DNA of 64,000 bases. It comes from an uncultured Roseburia sp. (GTDB lineage: Bacteria; Bacillota; Clostridia; Lachnospirales; Lachnospiraceae). Under the pieces are notes generated by a model that was given only the letters and a program-made list of their open reading frames with translations, did no database searches and was not told the DNA's origin. The DNA lies in the NCBI GenBank assembly GCA_934317215.1, contig CAKREH010000002.1:1-64000 (forward strand), written 5' to 3'. Shown in pieces: positions 17,613 through 26,325 of this stretch; position 1 is the stretch's first letter, and the number at the start of each line of letters is the position of its first letter. Position numbers and translations under genes: made by a program.

Positions 17613-17863
17613 CTACCTTAATCCTGATTTTTGATTATAACTTATATATCTCTCTAATTGTTTTCTTATTTCTTCATAATAACTGCTTGTAATAATTATT
17701 CTATCAACATTATGATCGATTCTTTCCGGTGAAATCACCTGTATACCATTTTTCTCTATTCCCCAGATATTTTTATTATTATCACACAGGGCTATAATTT
17801 CCATACACTCCCTGTTATACACATCCATAAACAAGTCGAACAAATAACCTTAATTGCTCTCAT
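17613..17863 (-). pseudogene. Truncated G-x-G module gene
   Basis: An ATG at 17863 has an excellent AAGGAG site and opens with MRAIKVI, but the frame must shift by about base 17842 to continue as LFDLFMDVYNRECMEIIAL, then CDNNKNIWGIEKNGIQVISP and RIIITSSYYEEI, ending at 17613. The second part matches the Rossmann-like module found in eight proteins of this operon (compare PVISPEELVS and AVIISTTKYQNEV in the 11723 protein). The missing piece is the glycine-rich loop, and no catalytic domain follows. It is best read as a remnant of a lost FkbM, GT32 or similar gene at the head of the operon. Confidence 0.6.
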
Positions 17864-17910
17864 GAAATACTCCTTATCATTCCTCTGGTCATCTATCACT
17901 ATATTCTTTT

Positions 17911-17947
17911 AATAAAAAACCATCCGAACCCAACAGTCCGGATGGCA
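17911..17947 (-). terminator. Intrinsic terminator after the pyruvyl transferase gene
   Basis: Arms at 17920-17926 (CCATCCG) and 17939-17945 (CGGATGG) form a perfect 7-bp stem with a 12-base loop. On the minus strand a TTTTTT run follows. It would stop transcription coming from the gene at 18094, separating that unit from the glycan operon that begins below 17.9 kb. Bases 17946-18093 hold no convincing gene. Confidence 0.8.
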
Positions 17948-18093
17948 CTATCCCAGTTTATTCTTTTTCTGCCTCCATGCACCATTACGATTCATCCTGA
18001 ATCTTTTTTCTGCTTTATTGTATATATCGGTCATCCCGGTGCAATAATTAACCTTTCTGCTCATTATAAGCGAAAGGCTTTATGATTTGCAAA

Positions 18094-19344
18094 TTACTTA
18101 TTTGCCAGTAAAAAACTTTCAGCTGCATTCTTATATTCGGTCAAACGCTGCAGCATCTCGTATTTACTGCAATTCAAAATTGATGTAACAGGTCTGCTGA
18201 ATGATAACAGTTCTTCCTTTTCTGCCTGATGCTCGGAATATATATTTGGAATTTCAAGTTTTTCAAGAAATTCACAATAATGTTCAAAATTTTTGGTATG
18301 TACACTTAAATATTTATCCAAATCAATTTTATCCACCAGTTTCTCAATATTTTCTATTTTTTTCCAGTCCTTTGCTGCAATCGATGGAAATGAATGATAT
18401 GACACTAACTCCTGCATACGCGCATCACTGGGAATAAAAATTGTTGGAGCGCCACCAAGAACAGCCGCAATATTTCCATGAAGTTTTCCTCCAATTGACA
18501 GATCAATCGTATTCATATAACGAATCCAGTCTCCGGCTGAAATAAATGCACGAACATGATTTTCCCCATATAATTCTTCAAAAAGTCCTTTTAGATAGTA
18601 TTCATTTTTCAGATCAGGTGTTGATAATCCCAACCATAAGCATTTAATTTCATTAATCCCCTGTGCCACATATAACCATTCTCCAAATTGACTTCTAGCA
18701 CACTCTAATAAATTTTCTGTAATTTCTTGTATATTCGGATTAAAATTAAGAGAAAGTCTACTGCTTTTGTCTAAACAAAACTTTCTCCTATGGATTTGCT
18801 TTCCAAAAATATACATAGACGGACATCCAATAACCGTATAATCTTTTTCTTCCGAAAGTCCAAATTTTTGTAAATATTCTGCAGTTATTTCTCCACGTAC
18901 CCCGATTATTGGACTTTTTTCTAAAACTGCTTTTACAAACTCTTTCACCTGCTCATCAAATGGATACTGGCAATGAACATCCATGTCATATTCGCCCCTG
19001 ATTCCAACCGACAAAATATGGCACGGAATCTTTAATTGTTTAACCAGCTTTGTCAAACTATTCAATTGATTAACAAAATCCGGTCTGAAAGCATCTGCAA
19101 GAGGTATCAGATATGCATCATAAATCTGATTGATCTGATCAATATCGTTTGAATTATATAATCCACCCTCTCCTGCATATCCATCCACATCCACTTCTAC
19201 ATCATCAGCATATATACTTCTTAAAACACCCGTTAAGTATAATATGTTTCCTGTATTTCCTCCAATTTTATCATATGCTAAAATTTGACTAAGATTTAAT
19301 GGTTTTAACGGATTCATCCCGCCCCGTACAAGTATTCGCTTCAT
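18094..19344 (-). CDS. Polysaccharide pyruvyl transferase family protein
   Basis: From the preferred ATG at 19344 (MKRILVRGG) the protein has about 416 residues; a longer frame starts at 19386 and overlaps the previous stop as ATGA. It has the pyruvyl-transferase pattern: GGNTGNILYLTG near the N-terminus, HILSVGIRGEY, IIGVRGEITAEYL, VIGCPSMYIFG and, late, DLSIGGKLHGNIAAVLGGAPTI is represented by GGKLHGN and LGGAPT. Family members transfer pyruvate from PEP as a ketal onto sugars. It could decorate the glycan of the flanking operon. It is odd that it directly follows an AAA-ATPase/nuclease gene. Confidence 0.82.
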   Translation of the reverse strand: MKRILVRGGMNPLKPLNLSQILAYDKIGGNTGNILYLTGVLRSIYADDVEVDVDGYAGEGGLYNSNDIDQINQIYDAYLIPLADAFRPDFVNQLNSLTKLVKQLKIPCHILSVGIRGEYDMDVHCQYPFDEQVKEFVKAVLEKSPIIGVRGEITAEYLQKFGLSEEKDYTVIGCPSMYIFGKQIHRRKFCLDKSSRLSLNFNPNIQEITENLLECARSQFGEWLYVAQGINEIKCLWLGLSTPDLKNEYYLKGLFEELYGENHVRAFISAGDWIRYMNTIDLSIGGKLHGNIAAVLGGAPTIFIPSDARMQELVSYHSFPSIAAKDWKKIENIEKLVDKIDLDKYLSVHTKNFEHYCEFLEKLEIPNIYSEHQAEKEELLSFSRPVTSILNCSKYEMLQRLTEYKNAAESFLLANK

Positions 19345-19382
19345 ATAATAATCTCTCTTCCCGTGATTTTCCCCGTCATCCG

Positions 19383-20996
19383 TCATGATATTTTACATAT
19401 ATCATCTGGTGCAATAATTAACCTTTCAATTTTACATGAATGTTTTTTATAATCTTCCTTCTTTGCGTCCTGGCTCTCATAATTTACCCCTACAAGAATC
19501 ACTTCACCTTTATAATCTTTCAGACATTGCACATACTCTTTTCTTTTGATTTGAGCAATCGCGGCATCTGCTGTTTGATTCCATTTCAGTTCAACAACGA
19601 TTGCCGGTGTCTGTGTTGTTTGTCTTGGAATAAACACCAGATCTGCAAAGCCCTTTCCACCTGCCAATTCACGATAAACAACATACTCCTTTTTTGCCGA
19701 ATAATATGCCAGTGAAATCACACATGCCAGAGAATTTTCATCATTATAGGCAAGTATGGATGTATTTTCCTGATGCACATATTCTATCATACGAGCAACT
19801 GTTTCCTCATCACCGTAAATCGTTGCGTTTAAAAGTTCCTCTGATTTCCGGATAGCATCCATAACCGGTTCCCAGCCGCCATCCTCAATACAATTGATAA
19901 ATTCCTTCTGTACTTCCTGATTTGGAATATGAACCGTACATGTATCAAAATCATAAGTCAGATATCCCAGATGTACGAGAAGTGTCAGCACATCATCTGC
20001 ACTGGCAAAAGTTGTCATATCGTTTTGGAATTTATCCGGGTTTATTGCAACAGAACTTCCTGCAATCAGTTTTGTTACAAGTTCTTTTAAGTTGTACATA
20101 TCCATCTGGATATATTTTTTTAATGCCTCATATGTCTCTGTCTTTGTCCAGTAGCTATCAAAGTCATGTCCGAGAAGTGACATCACGACTGACCTTGGAT
20201 TGTATATCTGTATGTCCTTTAAATCATATCCATCATACCATTGCCTCATTTTATCGTATGGCATATCATATGCTGGGCAGAGTTCCTGCACTTCCTGCTC
20301 TGTAAATCCTGTAAATTCAGCCAGTTCCCGCTGATTTGTCATGGAGTATTCATCAAACATGTTAAGTGCTGAATGTTCCCCATACTTCTTTATCGGAAGA
20401 ATCCCCGTCATATATGCTAATACACAGTATGGCTGGTTTTTTAATAAATCTCTCAGAAAGTTCAGATAAATTTTCTGTGCCTCTGTATCATTCTCTTTTA
20501 CCCGGAAGATACAGTCCCATTCATCTATAATAAATACAAAATAACCGTGCGTCTGAGAATAAATTTCTTCTATGACAGATACTAAATCTTCCTCATAATA
20601 AGTAACATTGGCAAATTCACGTTTCAATTCGCGCGTCACTTTCCGGGTGAGAAGCTCTAACATCTCGTCTATCGTTTTTGTGCGTCCCAAAAACTGCTGC
20701 ATATTCAAATGAATGACATTATATTTATTTAAATGTTCTTCAAAACCCGCATCGTCTGCTATTTTAAATTTTGCAAATAACTCTTTTGAATTGCATCCGC
20801 GGCTATAATATGCCACAAGCATGTTGGCAGCAATTGACTTTCCGAAACGGCGTGGGCGGCTTACGCAGATATTTTTGTGTTCACCAAAAAGCTGCGAATT
20901 TGTAAATTTAATCATTTCTGTTTTATCAACATATATTTTAGAACGAAGAGATGCATTATAAAATTCTTCATTTCCTGGATTTACGTAAAGTCCCAT
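19383..20996 (-). CDS. AAA-ATPase-like / PD-(D/E)XK nuclease domain protein
   Basis: This protein of about 537 residues starts at 20996, 6 bases after AAAGGAG. The N-terminal AAA-ATPase-like domain has a variant P-loop in SRPRRFGKSIAANML (RRFGKS, where the usual GxxGxGKS is relaxed) and a Walker-B-like YFVFIIDEWDCIF. The C-terminal PD-(D/E)XK nuclease-like domain shows GKGFADLVFIPR and AIVVELKWNQTADAAIAQI (D, ExK residues). Such proteins are multicopy in Lachnospiraceae and Bacteroidetes and their role is not settled; mobile-element or defence links have been suggested. Decayed relatives lie just upstream (21041-22048). Confidence 0.85.
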   Translation of the reverse strand: MGLYVNPGNEEFYNASLRSKIYVDKTEMIKFTNSQLFGEHKNICVSRPRRFGKSIAANMLVAYYSRGCNSKELFAKFKIADDAGFEEHLNKYNVIHLNMQQFLGRTKTIDEMLELLTRKVTRELKREFANVTYYEEDLVSVIEEIYSQTHGYFVFIIDEWDCIFRVKENDTEAQKIYLNFLRDLLKNQPYCVLAYMTGILPIKKYGEHSALNMFDEYSMTNQRELAEFTGFTEQEVQELCPAYDMPYDKMRQWYDGYDLKDIQIYNPRSVVMSLLGHDFDSYWTKTETYEALKKYIQMDMYNLKELVTKLIAGSSVAINPDKFQNDMTTFASADDVLTLLVHLGYLTYDFDTCTVHIPNQEVQKEFINCIEDGGWEPVMDAIRKSEELLNATIYGDEETVARMIEYVHQENTSILAYNDENSLACVISLAYYSAKKEYVVYRELAGGKGFADLVFIPRQTTQTPAIVVELKWNQTADAAIAQIKRKEYVQCLKDYKGEVILVGVNYESQDAKKEDYKKHSCKIERLIIAPDDICKIS

Positions 20997-21040
20997 TTTT
21001 TCTCCTTTCGTGCGCCATGTCATATTTTAAATTCAAGGAT

Positions 21041-21570
21041 CTATTCATTATTTCCAGACTTCACCATACAATTCTTCCTGCAAAAACAGATTCCGTATTT
21101 TAAGATGCTCTGATATCCCTCATCTACCAGTTTCATGTCATTGCAATTCAATCCACAATCAGCACATTCTTTCCCTGATCTATACAAGCGCTGACTGTGC
21201 TGTTTCTTCGAGGCTTTTTCCTTTTCTTGTACTCCGCACTTTAAATTCTAGGATCACTGCATTACTTTTTCCCGGATTTTTTGGCTCAAGCATGACATTA
21301 TATCTCCCAAAACCGCTTTCATGATTGGCTTTCACATAGTAACTGCCCTGCAGATCCACAAGCAGTCCAAGTACAAATCCATGATAAAAACGTTCCGGCT
21401 CTGCCCCGGAAGCACGGTTGCCGGTATCAAAATAGCTGAAGGTCTGCAATGCGACACGGTTCATGTATTCATTCATTGCATCCACATCACCTATAAACAT
21501 TGCTTTGACAAAATCATTGTACTCTGGTTTTACAGGTATAAACCAGTCGTGGATCATCCTTTGAAACATG
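21041..21570 (-). pseudogene. C-terminal remnant of an AAA-ATPase/PD-(D/E)XK protein
   Basis: From about 21570 the minus strand encodes MFQRMIHDWFIPV, EYNDFVKAMFIGDVDAMNEY, TFSYFDTGN, YHGFVLGLLVDL and NAVILEFKVRS, which is the nuclease half of the same family as the intact gene at 19383. The frame stops at 21180 after TAQSALV. A different frame then continues LVDEGYQSILKYGICF and ends at 21041, matching the usual family C-terminus. The N-terminal ATPase domain is gone and there is at least one frameshift, so it is a dead paralogue. Confidence 0.7.
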
Positions 21571-21585
21571 ATCTTCACTTCCATT

Positions 21586-22048
21586 TTATATGGATTGTTT
21601 TTCATAAACAGATGCATCCCCAAATGTTGATTTTGCCAGATTTTGTGCCATATCCTTCGCCATATCTTTCGCTTTTCGACCAGCTTCCTCATGGATATAT
21701 TCTTCCATTGTCATATAGCCTGTCTCCAATTCCCGGTTTCGTTTTAAATATTTTACTCTTTCGTGAATTTTTTGAATATGTTCATCTCTTTTATTTGCAG
21801 CTCCTTCTGTTCTGTGTTTCATCCCCCAATGCAATATCCGCATCCTTACAATATTCTTCAAACACATAACGATATCGTCCTTTAAATTCAGTGTCCAAAA
21901 AAACCGTGTGCTCTGTATGTGCCTTCACTTTAGAAATCTTCCTATCTAATGCAATTTCCAAAACATTCCTGCAGATTTCCTCATCCTGCATTGCTGCTGC
22001 AAACAAATATGCATTTGTTAAATTTAGTTTTTGAAAACTTTCACCCAT
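21586..22048 (-). pseudogene. Decayed Rpn-family (PD-(D/E)XK) nuclease gene
   Basis: Two overlapping minus frames make one broken gene. The first (22048-21791) begins FQKLNLTNAYLFAAAMQDEE and runs to HTVFLDTEFKGRYRYVFEEY, as in Rpn recombination-promoting nucleases/putative transposases. The second (21867-21586) carries the helical C-terminal part, KRDEHIQKIHERVKYLKRN and ETGYMTMEEYIHEEA. The middle of a normal protein is missing and the two parts are out of frame, so it is deleted and frameshifted. A good start site precedes it. It fits the local pattern of dying nuclease genes. Confidence 0.6.
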
Positions 22049-22260
22049 ATAATGGATACCTCCTCCATGGAAAGTACCTGCCTATGGGGATTATAGGCAT
22101 AAAGTGAACGAATGTCTATGAGAGAAATACTGAATTTAGTAAAATTTTTATTTATAAAACGTTGGATTTGCGAAACCTATCTTATTAAAATCACCGCCTT
22201 GATTTTTTACTTCAACACTATCGCTCGCATACTCATCAATATGCCCTGCTAACATATTTA

Positions 22261-22641
22261 TTACAGAATACTCTTTCGCCGCATCTCTTCCCCTGTTTCT
22301 GTTGCATCTTCGATACCTTTAGTATCCTCACTCTTCTTTTCCTGTTTATCATTCTGCAAATCTAATATTTCCTTTTTCAAAGATGCATTTTCCTCTTTAA
22401 AGTTTTTTAATTCATCCAACACCTCGTTTGTAAGTTCTTCATATGTATCCGATATTTCATTACTTTGGTTTATTGTTACTGTATCACCACTAATAATATT
22501 TCCCTCAAGCTTTTTTATTGTATTTTTTTGTGTAATCGTAACTCCATAATCATATGCACGTAATACCGAAGCGATTGCTACGGTTATAGTTACAATTGTT
22601 TTTGTAATATTTTGTATAATTTTTTTACTATGTTTATCCAT
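22261..22641 (-). CDS. Small membrane-anchored coiled-coil protein, unknown
   Basis: I do not recognise this 126-residue protein. It has a basic N-terminus, one likely membrane helix at about 12-29 (ITKTIVTITVAIASVLRA), a Thr/Ser-rich linker with TITQKNTIKKLEG, and a strongly charged helix at about 68-105 with heptad character (DELKNFKEENASLKKEIL), ending in an acidic/basic tail. It stands alone: about 210 bases from the Rpn remnant and about 490 from aepX. It could be an accessory-region protein that anchors a coiled coil to the membrane. No function can be given. Confidence 0.5.
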   Translation of the reverse strand: MDKHSKKIIQNITKTIVTITVAIASVLRAYDYGVTITQKNTIKKLEGNIISGDTVTINQSNEISDTYEELTNEVLDELKNFKEENASLKKEILDLQNDKQEKKSEDTKGIEDATETGEEMRRKSIL

Positions 22642-22765
22642 ACTGTCCCCTATAACTTCACCTTATATCCAATATTTCAGTTTTTATCTTGCCGTTTACA
22701 ATTGTATACCTTCATAAATACGATTTCTTTTGTGTAGTTGTCTAAAAAATAGGCACTACGCTAAT

Positions 22766-22825
22766 TCAAAATGTCCTTGACAAGTGGTACAGTTTACTTT
22801 TAGATTCAGAAAAAACATTCATCAT
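22766..22825 (-). other. 19-codon ORF with strong promoter and ribosome site
   Basis: A minus-strand ORF of 19 codons (MMNVFSESKSKL...) has AAGGAGG 8 bases before its ATG at 22825 and lies about 60 bases after a good promoter (22888-22916). Nothing extends the frame. It is either a tiny peptide gene or, more likely, the front end of a gene deleted from this accessory region. Confidence 0.3.
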
Positions 22826-22887
22826 ATTCTCTTCCTCCTTCGTATAAAATCCTTTACAATACTCCCTTGCAACATCTACTTTTGTCT

Positions 22888-22916
22888 ATTGTACTATATT
22901 CAGAGTTCAGCTACAA
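22888..22916 (-). promoter_or_regulatory. Sigma-A-type promoter without a full gene
   Basis: On the minus strand, TTGTAG (22911-22916) and TACAAT (22888-22893) are separated by 17 bases. It drives only the 19-codon ORF at 22766 unless it reads through to the gene at 22261. Confidence 0.4.
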
Positions 22917-23105
22917 GTATCTGCGCGATTAATTGAGCAGGAGTCTAACCATTGCTGATTAGCCGGTCTCTCACATCACTCGTGCATACGTTTTCGTACA
23001 CGGCGATTCCTTAGTTTTCACAAACTATCAGATAATAATCACGCATGGATATATATTCTAACTTTGCTATTATTTTTTTAAGATTTGTTTTAATGCTTTC
23101 GACAT
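22917..23105 (-). other. Possible gene remnant between aepX and the orphan promoter
   Basis: An ATG at 23105 with GGAGAGGAG upstream opens a 31-codon frame (MSKALKQILKKIIAKL...) that stops at 23010. The same frame then continues GIAVYENVCTSDVRDRLI before another stop. I do not recognise the family. It looks like a short gene with in-frame stops. The rest of 22642-23132 holds only the orphan promoter and the 19-codon ORF. Confidence 0.25.
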
Positions 23106-23132
23106 TCTGCTCCTCTCCAAACAGAAACTTTC

Positions 23133-24428
23133 TTATACCTCATCAATCAAAGTAATAATCTCCTTAATCGGCATCAGCCTGTCATCAACCTCTTTCGCCC
23201 TATGATACGTCAAAATATCCGTAGCTGTTTTCTGCATTGCCGGAAATGCACTGCGCGTAAGCTGGTTTGCATAAATTACAATATTAACACCATGTGACTG
23301 CAGTTCGCTCTCATAGGTGGCATTGTAGGAAGTCGGAACAACAACAATCGGTGTGGAAGAATTTGTGACACGGAACTTATCACAAAATTCAAAGATCTCA
23401 TCCGGATTCTTTTTTCTGCTATGGATCATAATTCCGTCTGCACCTGCTTGTACATAAGCAGCCGCCCTCTCTAACGCATCGCCCATGCCTTTTTCTAAAA
23501 TAAGGCTCTCTATGCGGGCAATGATCATAAAATCTTTTGTACGCTGTGCACGTTTTCCTGCCCGGATTTTTGCTGTAAAATTCTCAATACTGTCCTGTGT
23601 CTGCTCAACTTCTGTCCCAAACAAAGAGTTCTTCTTTAAACCTGTTTTATCCTCAATAATCACGGCAGAAACACCGATACGCTCTAACGTACGCACATTA
23701 TATACAAAATGTTCGATCATTCCACCTGTATCGCCATCCAAAATGATTGGTTTTGTAGTCACCTCAAGCACGTCATCTACGGTACGCAGTCTTGATGACA
23801 TATCCACCAGTTCAATATCCGGTTTTCCTTTGGCAGTAGAATCACACAGACTTGAAAGCCACATTGCGTCAAACTGATCTATTTCGCCCTGATTTGCCAC
23901 AACTGTTTTTTCTGCAATAAGTCCTGTCAAACCGCTATGCACCTCTAAAGTCTTTACGATCGGACATAATTTCAGCAACTGACGCAGGCGTTTTCTGCGG
24001 TATTCCGGCATTGCAGCGCGCTCCCTCATGACCGCTTCTATATTTTTTACCTGCTCATTATATGTATAGGGAACTTCGATCAACTGACCGCCCCATTTTG
24101 CCAGATTTTCAATGACGTTTTCGCGGATGACTTCCATCGGATCATTCAGCCAGTTATCGCCATGAATCACATAGTCTGGTTTTATCTGCTCTAAAATATT
24201 CCCATACATGACTTCGTTTTGTACTACTACTTCATCTACATCTGGGATCTGCTCTAACATCTGTTTGCGTTCTTCGAAGGAAACCGTCGGGAAACGGTTA
24301 TAACGTATCATTGCAGCATCACTTAATACACCCGCGATCACCTTTCCATATTTTTTTGCTTCATGAATAATATTCAGATGTCCTTCATGGATCACATCTG
24401 TGCAAAAACATGCATATACTTTCTTCAT
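23133..24428 (-). CDS. aepX: Phosphoenolpyruvate mutase with N-terminal cytidylyltransferase-like domain
   Basis: This 431-residue fusion makes the carbon-phosphorus bond by rearranging PEP to phosphonopyruvate. The C-terminal domain (about 150-431) has the PEP mutase signature EDKTGLKKNS at 259-268 plus ILDGDTGG and IIARIESLI. The N-terminal 1-130 is a TagD/GCT-like nucleotidyltransferase with the HxGH motif (HEGH, 14-17) and DYVIHGDNWL. Mutases with a fused CTP-transferase domain are known, and nucleotidyl activation of phosphonates is common in bacteria. Its ATG overlaps the stop of aepY (4 bases). The next gene downstream is about 490 bases away. Confidence 0.93.
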   Translation of the reverse strand: MKKVYACFCTDVIHEGHLNIIHEAKKYGKVIAGVLSDAAMIRYNRFPTVSFEERKQMLEQIPDVDEVVVQNEVMYGNILEQIKPDYVIHGDNWLNDPMEVIRENVIENLAKWGGQLIEVPYTYNEQVKNIEAVMRERAAMPEYRRKRLRQLLKLCPIVKTLEVHSGLTGLIAEKTVVANQGEIDQFDAMWLSSLCDSTAKGKPDIELVDMSSRLRTVDDVLEVTTKPIILDGDTGGMIEHFVYNVRTLERIGVSAVIIEDKTGLKKNSLFGTEVEQTQDSIENFTAKIRAGKRAQRTKDFMIIARIESLILEKGMGDALERAAAYVQAGADGIMIHSRKKNPDEIFEFCDKFRVTNSSTPIVVVPTSYNATYESELQSHGVNIVIYANQLTRSAFPAMQKTATDILTYHRAKEVDDRLMPIKEIITLIDEV

Positions 24429-25558
24429 CCTTTTACTCCATGGTATCTCATAAAATTCTCTTTGTTTTCTGCTGCTGTTTCTTTTGGTCTTCCCAAATCC
24501 GCCCTTGACTGCATGGAAACCTTTATCTCAATAAATGTAAGTTTTCTTTCTTTTTTAACATCACTTAAAACCTGTTTTAATTTTCCCATTGTATCAATAC
24601 AGTAAACAGATTCATATCCAACCGTCCGCGCAACTTCTGCGTAACTTAATCCCACACATCCGGTCGGCATCCCTCCAACCGATTCATGCGCCTCATTATT
24701 CAAACAGATATGGACAAGATTTTTGGGATTTTGTTTGGCGATAAATGCCAGACTTCCCATATGCATCAGTTCTGCACCATCACCATCCAGACAATACACC
24801 CGTTTTTCTTTTGCCTCCTGTGCAATTCCAAACGCAACCATAGAAGCATGTCCCATTCCTCCCACGGTCAGGAAATCCTGTGCATGGGTTCCTTTTATCT
24901 TATCGCTCTGCTCATAAACTTCTCTGGATATCTTTCCTGTCGTGGAAACTACAACATCACTTTCATCCAAAGATTCTATAATCTGTGCGATCGCATCTTC
25001 CCGGATCAGAGAATTTTCATTTACATAAACACCTTTTTCTTCCATCTCAAGGAAATCCTTCTTCAGCACAAATGCAAACTGTTTTCCATCCTTTAACATC
25101 TGAGCTGCTTTCGTAAAGCCATCTGTAACTTCCTGCTCAGTGAGTTCTTTTCCAAGCACCATATGCTCTATGCTAAGCACGTCCAACAGGCTCTCCGTGA
25201 TCTTACCCATGTACTTGTGCTGAGGTTCATCCTTTTTCCCAGGTTCACCGCGATAACCGACCAGTAACAGCATTGGTATTCCATACACTTCTTCATTTGC
25301 AAGTGATGTGATCGGATTCACAATATTTCCCAGTCCGCTGTTCTGCATATATGCACATGCCGGTATTCCTGTCGCAAGATATTCTCCGATTGCTATCCCG
25401 ACTGCAGCTCCTTCGTTTGCCGGAACATAATGTGTAAATTCGCTTTTTCCTGCTCCGTTGATATAATCACAAAATGGTTTTAATGCAGAATCCGGCACAC
25501 CTGTCAGCGTTTTGATCCCTGTTTTTTTTATCTGCTTTATAAAATCAGTTACGAGCAT
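24425..25558 (-). CDS. aepY: Phosphonopyruvate decarboxylase
   Basis: This thiamine-diphosphate enzyme of about 377 residues converts phosphonopyruvate to phosphonoacetaldehyde, which drives the unfavourable mutase step forward. Visible features are GVPDSALKPFCDYI at the N-terminus, NEGAAVGIAIGEY (the Glu that activates the cofactor), GYRGEPGKKDEPQHKYMG and the diphosphate-binding CLDGDGAELMHMGSLA with LNNEAHESVGG. The ATG at 25558 follows GGAGGGAG and is preferred to 25579. It is translationally coupled with aepX. Confidence 0.93.
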   Translation of the reverse strand: MLVTDFIKQIKKTGIKTLTGVPDSALKPFCDYINGAGKSEFTHYVPANEGAAVGIAIGEYLATGIPACAYMQNSGLGNIVNPITSLANEEVYGIPMLLLVGYRGEPGKKDEPQHKYMGKITESLLDVLSIEHMVLGKELTEQEVTDGFTKAAQMLKDGKQFAFVLKKDFLEMEEKGVYVNENSLIREDAIAQIIESLDESDVVVSTTGKISREVYEQSDKIKGTHAQDFLTVGGMGHASMVAFGIAQEAKEKRVYCLDGDGAELMHMGSLAFIAKQNPKNLVHICLNNEAHESVGGMPTGCVGLSYAEVARTVGYESVYCIDTMGKLKQVLSDVKKERKLTFIEIKVSMQSRADLGRPKETAAENKENFMRYHGVKG

Positions 25559-25588
25559 GCTTTGCTCCCTCCATATCATTGAATACTT

Positions 25589-26296
25589 TTATTCATCACA
25601 ATAGTTCCCATCTATTTTACATAATTCATCAACCGTATCAATCTCTATCACACTGCCTATTGGTATTGGTTCAACTGTAACATTAAGATGATCCAATTCC
25701 TGATTCACGATCTCGTCCCAGAAAAGCTGTTCATGTCCTGCTGTCTGATATGCTTTGTAAATTGCTTCCCGGATCAGTCTGGCGTCTTCCTTCTTCCAAT
25801 ATGATATTCCTGCCATATTGTAAGTATCTGTACCGCCTTTTCCAACTCTGGTAATCTTTCCTTCCTGCATTTCAAATACCCAGTCATCCGAATAGCCTGA
25901 GATCATTTTTCCAAAATAGCAGGACTTTTGAAAATCCCGTAGCAGAATGGAATTATCTGTCAAATACAAATCTGCTTCACAAATAAAACAATCTTTACTG
26001 CCAAGAATATCCCCCACTGCATATAATGACGAAATATTATTTTTTATGCTGTATTCTTTATTTTCGACCAATTCTAAATTACTGTATTTTTCTGACAGAT
26101 AAGCAAACTGCTCTTTCAGATATCCCACAACAACATATATTTTTATTACGCCGCGCTGTTGTAATGCTTCGATTACGGTTTCAATCAACGTTTTTCCATG
26201 AACCGTTACAAGCGGTTTTGCAATTTTATCTGTCAAAGGTCTCATTCTTGTTCCAAGTCCGGCTGCCATTAAAATGGCAATCTCGTTATCTGCCAT
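25589..26296 (-). CDS. Sugar-phosphate/phosphonate nucleotidyltransferase (PntC/LicC-like)
   Basis: This 235-residue protein is a nucleotidyltransferase of the LicC/phosphocholine cytidylyltransferase type, with an intact loop LMAAGLGTRMRPLTDKIAKP, VVVGYLKEQFAYL, NNISSLYAV and CEADLYL (metal-binding Asp region). It sits between the decarboxylase and transaminase genes of the phosphonate operon. That position matches PntC, the 2-aminoethylphosphonate cytidylyltransferase that makes CMP-AEP. Sequence alone cannot separate AEP from phosphocholine as substrate; the neighbours favour AEP. It is 29 bases downstream of the transaminase gene. Confidence 0.8.
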   Translation of the reverse strand: MADNEIAILMAAGLGTRMRPLTDKIAKPLVTVHGKTLIETVIEALQQRGVIKIYVVVGYLKEQFAYLSEKYSNLELVENKEYSIKNNISSLYAVGDILGSKDCFICEADLYLTDNSILLRDFQKSCYFGKMISGYSDDWVFEMQEGKITRVGKGGTDTYNMAGISYWKKEDARLIREAIYKAYQTAGHEQLFWDEIVNQELDHLNVTVEPIPIGSVIEIDTVDELCKIDGNYCDE

Positions 26297-26325
26297 ATTG
26301 CATATTACCTCATTATCCGCTCAAT

